Of a stretch of 64,000 bases of DNA, positions 41,174 to 49,925 are shown piece after piece (position 1 is the first letter of the stretch; each line of letters begins with the position of its first letter). The position numbers were made by a program, and so were the translations under genes. Under the pieces are notes generated by a model, which was not told where the DNA came from, did not search any database, and saw only the letters and a list, made by a program, of their open reading frames with translations. Origin of the DNA: PALSA-612 sp963791225 (lineage in GTDB: Bacteria > Actinomycetota > Thermoleophilia > Gaiellales > Gaiellaceae); the NCBI GenBank assembly GCA_963791225.1, contig CAWBRV010000003.1, positions 62,001-126,000 on the forward strand. Reading direction: 5' to 3'.

Positions 41174-43254
41174 GGCGTCTCCTCCCGTCGGCTCCGGAAC
41201 CGCTTCAGTCGCAGCGAGTTCCCGACCACGAACAGGCTCGACCCGGCCATGGCCGCCGCGGCCACGATCGGGTTGAGCAGACCCGCGACGGCGAGTGGGA
41301 TCGCGGCCACGTTGTAGGCGAAGGCCCAGAAGAGGTTGCCCTCGATCGTGCGCAGCGTCCGCCGCGCGAGCCGGATCGCGTCGGCCGCCGCGCGCAGGTC
41401 GCCGGAGACGAGCGTCAGGTCGCTTGCCTCGACGGCCACGTCCGTGCCGGTGCCGATCGCGATGCCGAGATCGGCCTGCGCGAGCGCCGGCGCGTCGTTC
41501 ACCCCGTCGCCCACCATCGCGACGATCTCGCCGGCGGCTTGCAGGCGGGCGATCTCGGCGAGCTTGTCGGCCGGAAGCGCCTCGGCGATCACGCGCTCGA
41601 TCCCGACCTCGCCCGCGATCCGGCGCGCGGCCTCCTCGGCGTCGCCGGTCAAGAGCACCGGCGTCAGCCCGAGCCGCGCGAGCTCGCGGATCGCCTCGGC
41701 GCTCGACGGCTTGACCGTGTCCTCGACGACGAGCTCGGCCCGGGCCTCGCCGTCCCAGCCGACGACGAGCCGTCCGTCGGAGCGCCCGACCTCGACCTCG
41801 TGCCCCTCGACGCGTCCCGAGACGCCGACACCCGGGCGGCTCAGGAACGACTCGACGGGTGGGAGCGCGCCGAACTCGGCGTGGGCGGCGGCGGCGACTG
41901 CCCGTCCGATCGGATGCTCGCTCGCGTCCTCGAGCGCTCCGGCCAGGCGCAGCACGTCGCTACGGGTCGCGCCGTTGAGCGTTCGAACCTCCGTCAGCAC
42001 CATCCGCCCCTCCGTGACGGTGCCGGTCTTGTCGAGCACGACCGTCGTGATCTTGCGTGTCTGTTCGAGAACCTCGGGGCCGCGGACGAGGATGCCGAGC
42101 TGCGCGCCGCGGCCGGTGCCGGCCATGAGCGCCACCGGCGTCGCGAGGCCGAGCGCGCACGGACAGGCGATGATCAGCACCGAGACCGCGGCCGTGAACG
42201 CCGCCGACGCATCGCCCGTGACCGCGAGCCAACCCGCGAGCGTTGCGAGCGAGATGCCGATCACGATCGGCACGAATACCGCCGAGACGCGGTCCGCGAG
42301 CCGCTGCACGCTCGCCTTGCCGGCCTGTGCGTCGGCAACCATCTGGGCGATTCGCGCGACTGCGGTCTCGGCGCCGACGCGCGTCGCGCGAACGACGAGC
42401 CGTCCGTCGACGTTGATGGTCGCGCCGGCGACGTTGTCTCCGGGCGCGGTATCGACGGGGAGGGGCTCGCCGGTGAGCATCGACTGGTCGACCGATGAAC
42501 GGCCCTCGACGACGATGCCGTCGGTGGCGATCTTCTCGCCGGGCCGGACGACGAAGACGTCGCCGACCTGGAGCTGGTCGACCGGAACGGGCACCTCGAC
42601 GCCGTCGCGCAGCACGCTCGCCTCCCGCGCGCCGAGCTCGAGCAGCGCTCGCAGCGCGTCGCCGGCACGTTGCGTAGCGCGCGACTCGAGGTAGCGCCCG
42701 AGAAGGATCAGCGTCGTGACCACGCCCGCGACCTCGAAGTACGTGTCCGCGTCGAGCGAGGCGAACAGCACGATGGTCGACCAGCCCCAGGCCGCGAGCG
42801 TGCCGATCGAGATCAGCGTGTCCATCGTCGCCCGGCCGTGCCGCGCCTGTGCGATCGCGACGCGGTGGAAGGGCATCCCGCCGACGAAGACGATCGGCGT
42901 TGCCAGCGCGAAGGCGAGCCACTCCCAGCCGGTGAAGTGGAAGGCCGGCACCATCGCGACGAGAGCGAGCGGGAGCGTCAGCGCCGCCGTGCCGACGAGC
43001 AGACGGGCGTCGGGGCCGTGGTCGTGCACGTGTGCGTGCTCGCCCGGGAGCGAGGCGCCGTATCCCACGTCCTCGACCGCGGCCACGAGTCCGGCGGCGT
43101 CGACCTGATCGGGGTCGAAGGCGACCGAAGCCTGGTGCGTGGCGAAGTTCACCGAGCACTCCTCGACGCCGTCGAGCGTCCCGAGGCGCTTCTCGATTCC
43201 GGCCGCGCACGAGGCGCAGGTCATGCCCTGGATCTCGAGCGTTGCCTGTTCCAC
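41170..43254 (-). CDS. copA: Copper-exporting P1B-type ATPase CopA
   Basis: The 694-residue protein has one N-terminal HMA domain (M-T-C-A-S-C near residue 13), T-G-E-P, the membrane C-P-C motif in A-C-P-C-A-L-G, phosphorylated D-K-T-G-T-V-T, the S-E-H-P motif and G-D-G-V-N-D-A-P. The C-P-C and helix-7/8 N and M/S residues are those of Cu+ pumps. The GTG at 43254 starts exactly before the HMA domain; the longer frame runs through the operator. It is the first gene of the copA-csoR operon. Confidence 0.92.
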   Translation of the reverse strand: MEQATLEIQGMTCASCAAGIEKRLGTLDGVEECSVNFATHQASVAFDPDQVDAAGLVAAVEDVGYGASLPGEHAHVHDHGPDARLLVGTAALTLPLALVAMVPAFHFTGWEWLAFALATPIVFVGGMPFHRVAIAQARHGRATMDTLISIGTLAAWGWSTIVLFASLDADTYFEVAGVVTTLILLGRYLESRATQRAGDALRALLELGAREASVLRDGVEVPVPVDQLQVGDVFVVRPGEKIATDGIVVEGRSSVDQSMLTGEPLPVDTAPGDNVAGATINVDGRLVVRATRVGAETAVARIAQMVADAQAGKASVQRLADRVSAVFVPIVIGISLATLAGWLAVTGDASAAFTAAVSVLIIACPCALGLATPVALMAGTGRGAQLGILVRGPEVLEQTRKITTVVLDKTGTVTEGRMVLTEVRTLNGATRSDVLRLAGALEDASEHPIGRAVAAAAHAEFGALPPVESFLSRPGVGVSGRVEGHEVEVGRSDGRLVVGWDGEARAELVVEDTVKPSSAEAIRELARLGLTPVLLTGDAEEAARRIAGEVGIERVIAEALPADKLAEIARLQAAGEIVAMVGDGVNDAPALAQADLGIAIGTGTDVAVEASDLTLVSGDLRAAADAIRLARRTLRTIEGNLFWAFAYNVAAIPLAVAGLLNPIVAAAAMAGSSLFVVGNSLRLKRFRSRREETP

Positions 43255-43263
43255 GGCACCAGT

Positions 43264-43280
43264 ATACCCCCTACGGGTAT
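43264..43280. promoter_or_regulatory. CsoR operator
   Basis: ATACCCCCTACGGGTAT is an inverted repeat (ATACCC-N5-GGGTAT). It fits the known actinobacterial CsoR box (ATACCC...GGGTAT) precisely and lies 9 bp before the copA start. The DUF421 gene starts 41 bp away in the other direction and may share the promoter region. Confidence 0.85.
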
Positions 43281-43321
43281 TTTGGGAAGGAGACCGCCGG
43301 CCGGCGTCGCACCTTCGACCC

Positions 43322-43873
43322 GTGTGGTCGTCGATCTTCCACCTCGGCATCCCGGCGAGCGAGCGGGTCGTCCGTGCCGTCCTGATCTACGCCTTCATGG
43401 TGGTTGCGCTCCGCGTCGTCGGGAAGCGCGAGCTCGGCCAGTCGAACACACTCGACCTGATCGTCCTACTGCTGGTCGCGAACGCGGTGCAGAACGGGAT
43501 CATCGGCAACGACAACACCGTGACGGGCGCGATCATCGCGGCGTCGACGCTCTTCGCCGTCAACGAGGCGCTGAATCGGGCCGAGTACGCCTTTCCCTGG
43601 CTGTCCCATGCTCTCGAGGGTGAGCCCACGACGCTGATCGAGGAGGGCAAGCCCGTGAGCAAGGCGCTCTTCCGCTCCGGGATCTCGCTTCCCGAGCTGC
43701 GCGCGATCGCGAGGAGACAGGGGTACGTCGACCTTGGAGAGGTGCACACGGCTGTGCTGGAGACGAACGGGACGATCTCGATGTTCAAGAAGGACGAGCC
43801 GCAGCTCTACCACCCGGCCGAGCCCGGCGGCCTCCGCATCGGCAAGCGCCGACGCAGCAGGCGCGGAAGCTAG
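43322..43873 (+). CDS. DUF421/YetF-like membrane protein
   Basis: The 183-residue protein has two or three N-terminal helices and the family motif G-K-R-E-L-G-Q at the end of helix 1, followed by D-L-I-V-L-L-L-V-A-N-A-V-Q-N. The soluble C-terminal domain has R-x-x-x-Y-V-D-L-G-E-V-x-x-A-V-L-E-T-N-G, typical of DUF421. The function is unknown across the family; links to sporulation and stress are reported for some members. The GTG at 43322 is the probable start. It is divergent from copA. Confidence 0.85.
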   Translation: MWSSIFHLGIPASERVVRAVLIYAFMVVALRVVGKRELGQSNTLDLIVLLLVANAVQNGIIGNDNTVTGAIIAASTLFAVNEALNRAEYAFPWLSHALEGEPTTLIEEGKPVSKALFRSGISLPELRAIARRQGYVDLGEVHTAVLETNGTISMFKKDEPQLYHPAEPGGLRIGKRRRSRRGS

Positions 43874-46734
43874 TCCACCGTTCGCAGCGCGACCGCGGGC
43901 TTGATCCGCGTGGCCGACACTGCGGGCCCGGCAGTGGCGAGCAGCGAGGCGGCGACGGTGCCGGCGAGCAGCACGAGCAGGGACAGCCAGGGGACGGTCA
44001 GCGTCATGTCGCCGAACACGTCGGTGTTGGCGACGATATTCGAGATCGTCAGGAGCGCCAGGCCCGCGCCGATCAGCGTGCCCTCGACGGCGATGAAGCC
44101 TGCCTCGATCGCGAAGCTCCGCCCGACCGTCCGCCAGCCGAACCCGATCGCGCGCAGCATCCCGATCTGCCGCTTGCGCTCGCGCACCGCCCGAACCATC
44201 ACGACGGCGAGCCCTGCGATGCCGACGATCAGCCCCAGGCCGAGGTAGCCCTGGAAGAGCTGGAACATCGCGTCCCAGATCGAGAACGCCTCCTGCATCA
44301 GGCTCCGGATCGACGCCGCCTCGGCGCCGTTCTCCGGATAGCTCCCCTGGAGCGACGTGGCGAAGCGGTCCGCATTCACGCCCGGCTGGAGCGCGATGTA
44401 GGCACGTGCAGGGACGAGTTGCTCGCCGAAGAGCGACCGCGCGCCCGGCCGGCCGTAGAGCGCGCCGTTGTTGATCAGCACGTCACTCTCGGCCATCGCC
44501 GCGATCCGGAGTGAACGCCGCTTCCCCGTCTGCAGGTCGCTGACGGTGAGCCGGTCGCCGATCTCCGGCAGTCTCGTCCCGGGGCCGCCGCCGGTGGTCA
44601 GGAACCCCTCGTCGACGATCACGAGCCTCGGGTCGCGAAGCACCGCATCCCAGGCTGCGCGATCGGATGAATAGGAGCCGCGGTCGGCCAGCTTCCGTCC
44701 CAGACGGTAGAAGCTCGCGTCGAAAGCGGTCAGGTTCCACGGCGTCGGCGACGTCTCCCCGGCCCGTGTGAACGAGGCCGTGACCGTCGAGAGCGGCGCG
44801 ACGGCGCGCACGCCCGGGCGGTCGGCGAGCTTCACGAGCGGGATCGGGTTGGCGGCGCTGGACGAGACGACGACGTCGTACCCGCCCGCGACCTTCCTCG
44901 TCGACGTGTCCACCCGCCCACCGATCATCGCGGAGAGCGTGGTGATGAACGTGAGGATGAACACGACGAGCGCGTACATCGCCACAGTCAGCCCCGTCCG
45001 CGATCGTCGCGCGAGCGGATACGCGAGACCGAGACGGAGAGCCAGTCCGCGACCGGGAGCAAACCGCCGGATCCCGGCCGCCACGCGCTCCTGCTGCACG
45101 GCGATGAGCACGACGGCGGCGCCGGTCAGCGTCACACCCTGCGCGACCCACACCATCATCGAGGCGCCGCTCCCCGCGCCGGGGAAGATTGAGAACAGGA
45201 GTACGCCCCACACGGCGACGGCCGCCGAGATCCAGGTGATCACCGTCTTCGTGGGGATCCAGCGGCAGGCGAGCGGCCCGAGTCCGGCGAGCACGAGCAC
45301 CGGGCCGAGCAGCAGGCCGAACGGCTCGTCCTGCGGCAGCGCGCTCAGCGTCCAGACCGCCCCGAGCAGTGTGGCCGCGCCTCCGATCGCGAGCCAGCGC
45401 CGCCGGCGCCTTCGCACGCGCGTCTCGGGGAGGTCGCGGATCGCGGCGATGATGTTCAGCCGGCTGATCCGGACGCTCGTGGCCACGACCGTGACGAGCG
45501 CGATCAGGAAGCCGATCGCGAAGCCCTCGGCGATGCTCGGTCCCCGCACGGTGAAGATCAGCTCGAAGCGGTTGTGCTCCGTGCTGAACACGCGCGTCGA
45601 TGCGGCGATGATCAGCCGGCCGAGACCGATGCCGACAAGGGTGCCGAGCAGTGACGCAACGAGGGCGTAGAGCCAGCCCTCAGTCGCGAACCCGCCGACG
45701 AGCCAGCTTCGCCGCATGCCGACGGCACGGGCCATCCCGAGCTCGGGCTTGCGCTCGGCCGCCAGCATCACGAACAGGTTCACGAGCAGGAGTACCCCCG
45801 CGAGGACACCGAAGCTTCCCATGCCCGTGAAGAGCTGGCTGAATGCGTCACCGTTCGCCTTCGCCTGGTCGAGGACGTTGCGCTTTATCGTGAGGATCTG
45901 GGTGTCGCCCGTGAGCCTCGTGATCTGTTTCGAGACCGCGTCCGTGAGCCCGACGCCGCTCTCGACGCCGCCGCGGTTGGAGACGGCCACGGCGTAGGTG
46001 GGTGACGCGAAGCGCTCCGGGTGGCTGACCGGCGACGCGAGGACCAGGAACGTGTCGAGGCTGACGAGAACGTTGTTCGCGTCCGCATGCTGCACTTGTC
46101 CGAGCGTCAGGCCGGCGAGGCCCCGGCGGGGCAGCACGCTGTCGACGACCAGTGTCGATTCAAGGCCATACCCCCAGACCTCGATCCGGCCGCCCGGCGC
46201 GACGTCGAGCGAGCGAGCGAGGTCTGCGGTGACGTCCGCGTGGAACAGGCCGGGCGTCGGGCCGGAGATCCCGGTGGACAGCGGCTGGCCACCGAAGGCG
46301 CGCGCACGTGCGAAATCCAGCGAGACGACCTGCGATCGCGGTACCGACCGGCGCGCGCCTGCCGGGCCGGCCGTGACGGCCGCGTCGATGGACGCGAACG
46401 GGAGCACTCCGTCGACGGTGCGACGGGGCAGCCGGACGAGACGGGCGCTCTGCTGCTCCCATTCGGAGTTGCTCCGCTGCGCGACCACCTCGTCGACGGG
46501 GCCGAGATGCGAGTACGCGAGTTGGCGGGTCGAGCGGTCGAGCGTGTCGCCGACCACGAATGAGCCGGTGATGATCGCGGCGCCGAGCATGGCGCCGACG
46601 ACGACGAGTGCGGCCTCGCGTGGTCGCCGGATCGCGTTGCGGAGCGCGAGCCGACGCAGAACGGGCCGCCGCACGAGCACGTATACGAACGGGAGCGAGA
46701 GAAGGAGCGCGGCTGCGAGGGCGACGGTGGCCAC
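43870..46734 (-). CDS. FtsX-like ABC permease (MacB/LolE-type), 954 aa
   Basis: This large permease has an N-terminal helix, a second helix with G-A-M-L-G-A-A-I-I-T-G-S-F, a long extracytoplasmic domain (residues about 75-310), a first FtsX core with G-M-A-R-A-V-G-M-R-R, three central helices, a second extracytoplasmic domain, and a C-terminal FtsX core with R-K-R-Q-I-G-M-L-R-A-I-G. Two FtsX cores in one chain are typical of actinobacterial exporters that extract lipids or lipoproteins or export peptides. The GTG start lies 4 bp beyond the ATPase stop. Confidence 0.88.
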   Translation of the reverse strand: MATVALAAALLLSLPFVYVLVRRPVLRRLALRNAIRRPREAALVVVGAMLGAAIITGSFVVGDTLDRSTRQLAYSHLGPVDEVVAQRSNSEWEQQSARLVRLPRRTVDGVLPFASIDAAVTAGPAGARRSVPRSQVVSLDFARARAFGGQPLSTGISGPTPGLFHADVTADLARSLDVAPGGRIEVWGYGLESTLVVDSVLPRRGLAGLTLGQVQHADANNVLVSLDTFLVLASPVSHPERFASPTYAVAVSNRGGVESGVGLTDAVSKQITRLTGDTQILTIKRNVLDQAKANGDAFSQLFTGMGSFGVLAGVLLLVNLFVMLAAERKPELGMARAVGMRRSWLVGGFATEGWLYALVASLLGTLVGIGLGRLIIAASTRVFSTEHNRFELIFTVRGPSIAEGFAIGFLIALVTVVATSVRISRLNIIAAIRDLPETRVRRRRRRWLAIGGAATLLGAVWTLSALPQDEPFGLLLGPVLVLAGLGPLACRWIPTKTVITWISAAVAVWGVLLFSIFPGAGSGASMMVWVAQGVTLTGAAVVLIAVQQERVAAGIRRFAPGRGLALRLGLAYPLARRSRTGLTVAMYALVVFILTFITTLSAMIGGRVDTSTRKVAGGYDVVVSSSAANPIPLVKLADRPGVRAVAPLSTVTASFTRAGETSPTPWNLTAFDASFYRLGRKLADRGSYSSDRAAWDAVLRDPRLVIVDEGFLTTGGGPGTRLPEIGDRLTVSDLQTGKRRSLRIAAMAESDVLINNGALYGRPGARSLFGEQLVPARAYIALQPGVNADRFATSLQGSYPENGAEAASIRSLMQEAFSIWDAMFQLFQGYLGLGLIVGIAGLAVVMVRAVRERKRQIGMLRAIGFGWRTVGRSFAIEAGFIAVEGTLIGAGLALLTISNIVANTDVFGDMTLTVPWLSLLVLLAGTVAASLLATAGPAVSATRIKPAVALRTVD

Positions 46735-46738
46735 GACG

Positions 46739-47479
46739 TCAGCCGGTCGCGAGCGACCTGTCCTCGACGATGCGCCCGTCTCTGACCGTGATCAGCCTCG
46801 TGCCCCGAGCCGCCACGGTGCTGTCGTGCGTGACGAGGATGAGCGTCTGGCCCTCGCCGTGCAGCTCGTCGAGCAGGTCCATGACGGAGGCCGCCATCTC
46901 GGAGTCGAGATTGCCCGTTGGCTCGTCGGCCCAGACGATGCGCGGTCTCCCGGCGAGCGCGCGCGCGATCGCGACGCGCTGCTGCTCGCCGCCCGACAGC
47001 TCCGTGGGTCGATGCCGGAAGCGATGCCCGAGACCGACCCGGGCGAGCGTCTCCTCGGCCCGTCGGCGGGCGTCCGCCTCGCGGCTCCCCGAGAGGAGCA
47101 GCGGCAGCTCGACGTTCTCGACCGTCGTGAAGACGGGGATCAGGTTGAAGGCCTGGAAGATGAAGCCCATGGCTGCGGCGCGGTGCTGCGTGCGCTCGGA
47201 GTCCGGCAGCTCGTGGATCGACCGGCCCTCGACGAGCACGCGGCCGCCGTCGATCGAGTCGAGTCCGGAGAAACAGTTGAGCAGCGTCGTCTTGCCGGAG
47301 CCCGACGGGCCCATCACGGCCACGAACTCGCCGGCGCCGACCTCGAGATCGACGCCGCGCAGCGCCTCGATCTCCTCGGCTCCCGAGCGGTAGATCTTGC
47401 GGACACCCTCGGCGCGCAGGATGGTCGGCACGAGATCCGGCACGGCGTGCACGGTCGGCACGGTTGCGACTGTCGCCAT
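46739..47479 (-). CDS. MacB/LolD-type ABC ATP-binding protein
   Basis: The 246-residue protein has Walker A G-P-S-G-S-G-K-T-T, the Q-loop region with G-F-I-F-Q-A-F-N-L-I-P, signature L-S-G-G-E-Q-Q-R-V-A, Walker B R-I-V-W-A-D-E-P-T-G-N-L-D and T-H-D. The F-N-L-I-P and T-G-N-L-D forms are hallmarks of the LolD/MacB branch. The ATG at 47479 is preceded by GGAGG. It forms a pair with the FtsX-type permease. Confidence 0.92.
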   Translation of the reverse strand: MATVATVPTVHAVPDLVPTILRAEGVRKIYRSGAEEIEALRGVDLEVGAGEFVAVMGPSGSGKTTLLNCFSGLDSIDGGRVLVEGRSIHELPDSERTQHRAAAMGFIFQAFNLIPVFTTVENVELPLLLSGSREADARRRAEETLARVGLGHRFRHRPTELSGGEQQRVAIARALAGRPRIVWADEPTGNLDSEMAASVMDLLDELHGEGQTLILVTHDSTVAARGTRLITVRDGRIVEDRSLATG

Positions 47480-47604
47480 CGCTGGTCCTCCTTTGCGCCC
47501 AACCCTGTCGCGCGCGCGTGGCGGAGGCATCAGGCAGCCCCCTGAAACCGGCTGCCGCTTTCTACGGACGAGGCGGGCGACGGTTGTGCGAAAGTGACGC
47601 CGTC

Positions 47605-48729
47605 ATGCTCGCGCTGCGAAAGGTGGGGCCGGGGGCCGGGCTCGAGCTCGCCGAGATCCCCGATCCGGTCGCCGGGACGGGTGAGGTCGTCGTCGAGGTC
47701 GAGGCCGCGTCGATCTGCGGCACCGACCTGCACATCAAGAAGTGGGACGAATGGTCGCAGCAGCGCATTCACCCGCCGCTCACGCTCGGGCACGAGTTCG
47801 CCGGCACCGTCGTCGAGATCGGGGACGACGTCGACCACGTCCAGGTCGGCGACTTCGTCTCGGCGGAGAGCCACATCACCTGCGGCATGTGCTTCCAGTG
47901 CCGGACGGGGCAGGCGCACATGTGCGAGCGCACGCGCATCCTCGGAGTCGACCGTGAGGGCGCCTTCGCGCGCTACGTGGCCGTGCCCGAGACGGTGATC
48001 TGGCAGAACGACCGTACGAAGCTCCCGCCGGAGATCGCGACGCTGCAGGAGCCGTTCGGCAACGCCGTCTTCGCGACGAGCGAGCAGGATCTCGCCGGCC
48101 GGTCGGTGGCGGTGCTCGGCTGCGGCCCGATCGGCCTGTTCACGATCGCGATCGCCCGCGCATCCGGCGCCGCGGTGGTCATCGCCTCCGACCGCACGCC
48201 GTTCCGGCTCGCGCTCGCCGAGACGATGGGCGCCCACGCGGCCGTGAACGTCGAGGAGACCCCGGATGTCGCGTCCTGGTTCCGCGAGCACAACGAAGGG
48301 TTCGGCTTCGACGTCGTCTTCGAGATGTCCGGCTCGCCGCGTGCGATCGCCGACGCGTTCCGGATCGCGCGGAACGGCGGCCGCGTGCTGCTGTTCGGCA
48401 TCCCGTCGCGTCCGGTCGAGATCGACGTCGCCGAGTCGCTGATCTTCAAGAACCTCGACGTGCTCGCCGTCAACGGCCGCCGGATCTTCGCCACCTGGTA
48501 CAAGACGCGCTGGCTGCTCGGCAGCGGTGTCGTCGACCTGCGTCCGCTGATCACCGACGAGATCGCGCTCGAGGACTTCGAACCGGCGTTCGAGAAGCTC
48601 GAGGCCGGCGAGGCGTGCAAGATCGTCGTCTACCCGGGCGGGCGACCGCCGGTGGCGCAGGCGGCGGAGAGCCCCGCGCGCGAGCCGGTCGAGGCGACGT
48701 CCGGACCGGGGAGGTGGACCCACAGATGA
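47605..48729 (+). CDS. tdh: L-threonine 3-dehydrogenase
   Basis: The 374-residue zinc-dependent medium-chain dehydrogenase has a catalytic zinc site with Cys38 in I-C-G-T-D-L-H and His63-Glu64 in G-H-E-F-A-G, a structural-zinc lobe with C-G-M-C-x2-C-x7-C, and an NAD-binding motif G-C-G-P-I-G-L. The C-G-T-D-x-H-I-x-x-W-D-x-W segment is specific for threonine dehydrogenase. It oxidises threonine to 2-amino-3-oxobutyrate, the substrate of the next gene's product. About 25 extra residues at the C-terminus are not conserved. Confidence 0.9.
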   Translation: MLALRKVGPGAGLELAEIPDPVAGTGEVVVEVEAASICGTDLHIKKWDEWSQQRIHPPLTLGHEFAGTVVEIGDDVDHVQVGDFVSAESHITCGMCFQCRTGQAHMCERTRILGVDREGAFARYVAVPETVIWQNDRTKLPPEIATLQEPFGNAVFATSEQDLAGRSVAVLGCGPIGLFTIAIARASGAAVVIASDRTPFRLALAETMGAHAAVNVEETPDVASWFREHNEGFGFDVVFEMSGSPRAIADAFRIARNGGRVLLFGIPSRPVEIDVAESLIFKNLDVLAVNGRRIFATWYKTRWLLGSGVVDLRPLITDEIALEDFEPAFEKLEAGEACKIVVYPGGRPPVAQAAESPAREPVEATSGPGRWTHR

Positions 48730-49925
48730 GCTCCGCCGGCACGGAGCTCGACCGGGCGCTCGGCGCCGAGCTGGACGGCCTGCGCGAGGCGGGGACGTAC
48801 AAGCACGCGAACGTGCTCCAGTCGCCGCAGGGCCCGGTCGTCGAGATGGAGGGCCGCGGAGAGGTGCTCGTGCTCTCCTCCAACAACTACCTCGGTCTCG
48901 CCGGGCGACCCGAGGTGGTCGAGGCGGGCATCGAAGGCCTGCGCCGCTACGGCGCCGGGACCGGCTCGGTGCGGTTCATCTGCGGGACGTTCGAGCCGCA
49001 TCTCGAGCTCGAGCGGGCGCTCGCAGACTTCTCCGGAACCGAGGCGTCGCTCACCTACGTCTCCTGCTGGAACGCGAACGAGGCGTCGATCCCGAGCCTG
49101 ACGGACGAGAACACGGTGATCCTCTCGGACGCGCTCAACCACGCGTCGATCATCGACGCGATCCGGCTCTCGAAGCCCGCACGGAAGGTGATCTACAGCC
49201 ATTCGTCCATGAACGAGCTGCGCGCAGGGCTGGAGTCGTGCGAGCCGCACCAGCGCAAGCTCGTGATCACCGACGGCGTCTTCTCGATGGAGGGCGACCT
49301 CGCGCGGCTCCCCGACATCCTCGAGCTCGCGCGCGAGCACGAGGCCGTCGTCCTCGTCGACGACTCGCACGGCACCGGCGTGATGGGCGACACGGGCCGC
49401 GGCGTCGCCGAACACTTCGGCGTCCTCGGCGAGGTGGACGCGATCACGAGCACGCTCGGGAAGGCGCTCGGCGGCGCGGCCGGCGGCTACATCGCGGCCA
49501 GCGAGGAGGTGTGCGACGTGCTGTTCCAGCGCTCGCGTCCGCACCTGTTCTCGAATGCGCTCCCGCCCACCGTCGCCTGCTCCGCGCTCGAGGCGGTGCG
49601 CGTGCTGCGCCGCGAGCCGGCGCTCGTCGAACGGCTGCACACGATCACGGCACGTTTCCGCTCGCAACTGCGCGAGATCGGCTACGCGCCGCTCGACGGC
49701 GAGGGGGCGATCATCCCGATCATCGTCGGCGAGACCGCGTTCGCGATCAAGATGTCGCAGAGGCTGCTGGACGAGGGCATCTTCGTCACCGGCTTCGGCT
49801 TCCCGGTCGTGCCGGAGGGGACGGCTCGGATCCGCGTCCAGATGTCGGCGGCACTCGAGGACGAGCACCTCGACCGCGCGCTGGAGGCGTTCGAGCGCGT
49901 CGGCCGCGAGCTCGGGCTGATCTAG
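48726..49925 (+). CDS. kbl: Glycine C-acetyltransferase (2-amino-3-ketobutyrate CoA ligase)
   Basis: The 399-residue PLP enzyme of the alpha-oxoamine synthase family contains S-S-N-N-Y-L-G-L-A, G-A-G-T-G-S-V-R-F-I-C-G-T, D-D-S-H-G-T-G-V and the PLP lysine Lys246 in S-T-L-G-K-A-L-G-G-A-A-G-G-Y. It splits 2-amino-3-oxobutyrate with CoA into glycine and acetyl-CoA. Its start overlaps the tdh stop (ATGA), the classic tdh-kbl operon for threonine degradation. Confidence 0.92.
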   Translation: MSSAGTELDRALGAELDGLREAGTYKHANVLQSPQGPVVEMEGRGEVLVLSSNNYLGLAGRPEVVEAGIEGLRRYGAGTGSVRFICGTFEPHLELERALADFSGTEASLTYVSCWNANEASIPSLTDENTVILSDALNHASIIDAIRLSKPARKVIYSHSSMNELRAGLESCEPHQRKLVITDGVFSMEGDLARLPDILELAREHEAVVLVDDSHGTGVMGDTGRGVAEHFGVLGEVDAITSTLGKALGGAAGGYIAASEEVCDVLFQRSRPHLFSNALPPTVACSALEAVRVLRREPALVERLHTITARFRSQLREIGYAPLDGEGAIIPIIVGETAFAIKMSQRLLDEGIFVTGFGFPVVPEGTARIRVQMSAALEDEHLDRALEAFERVGRELGLI

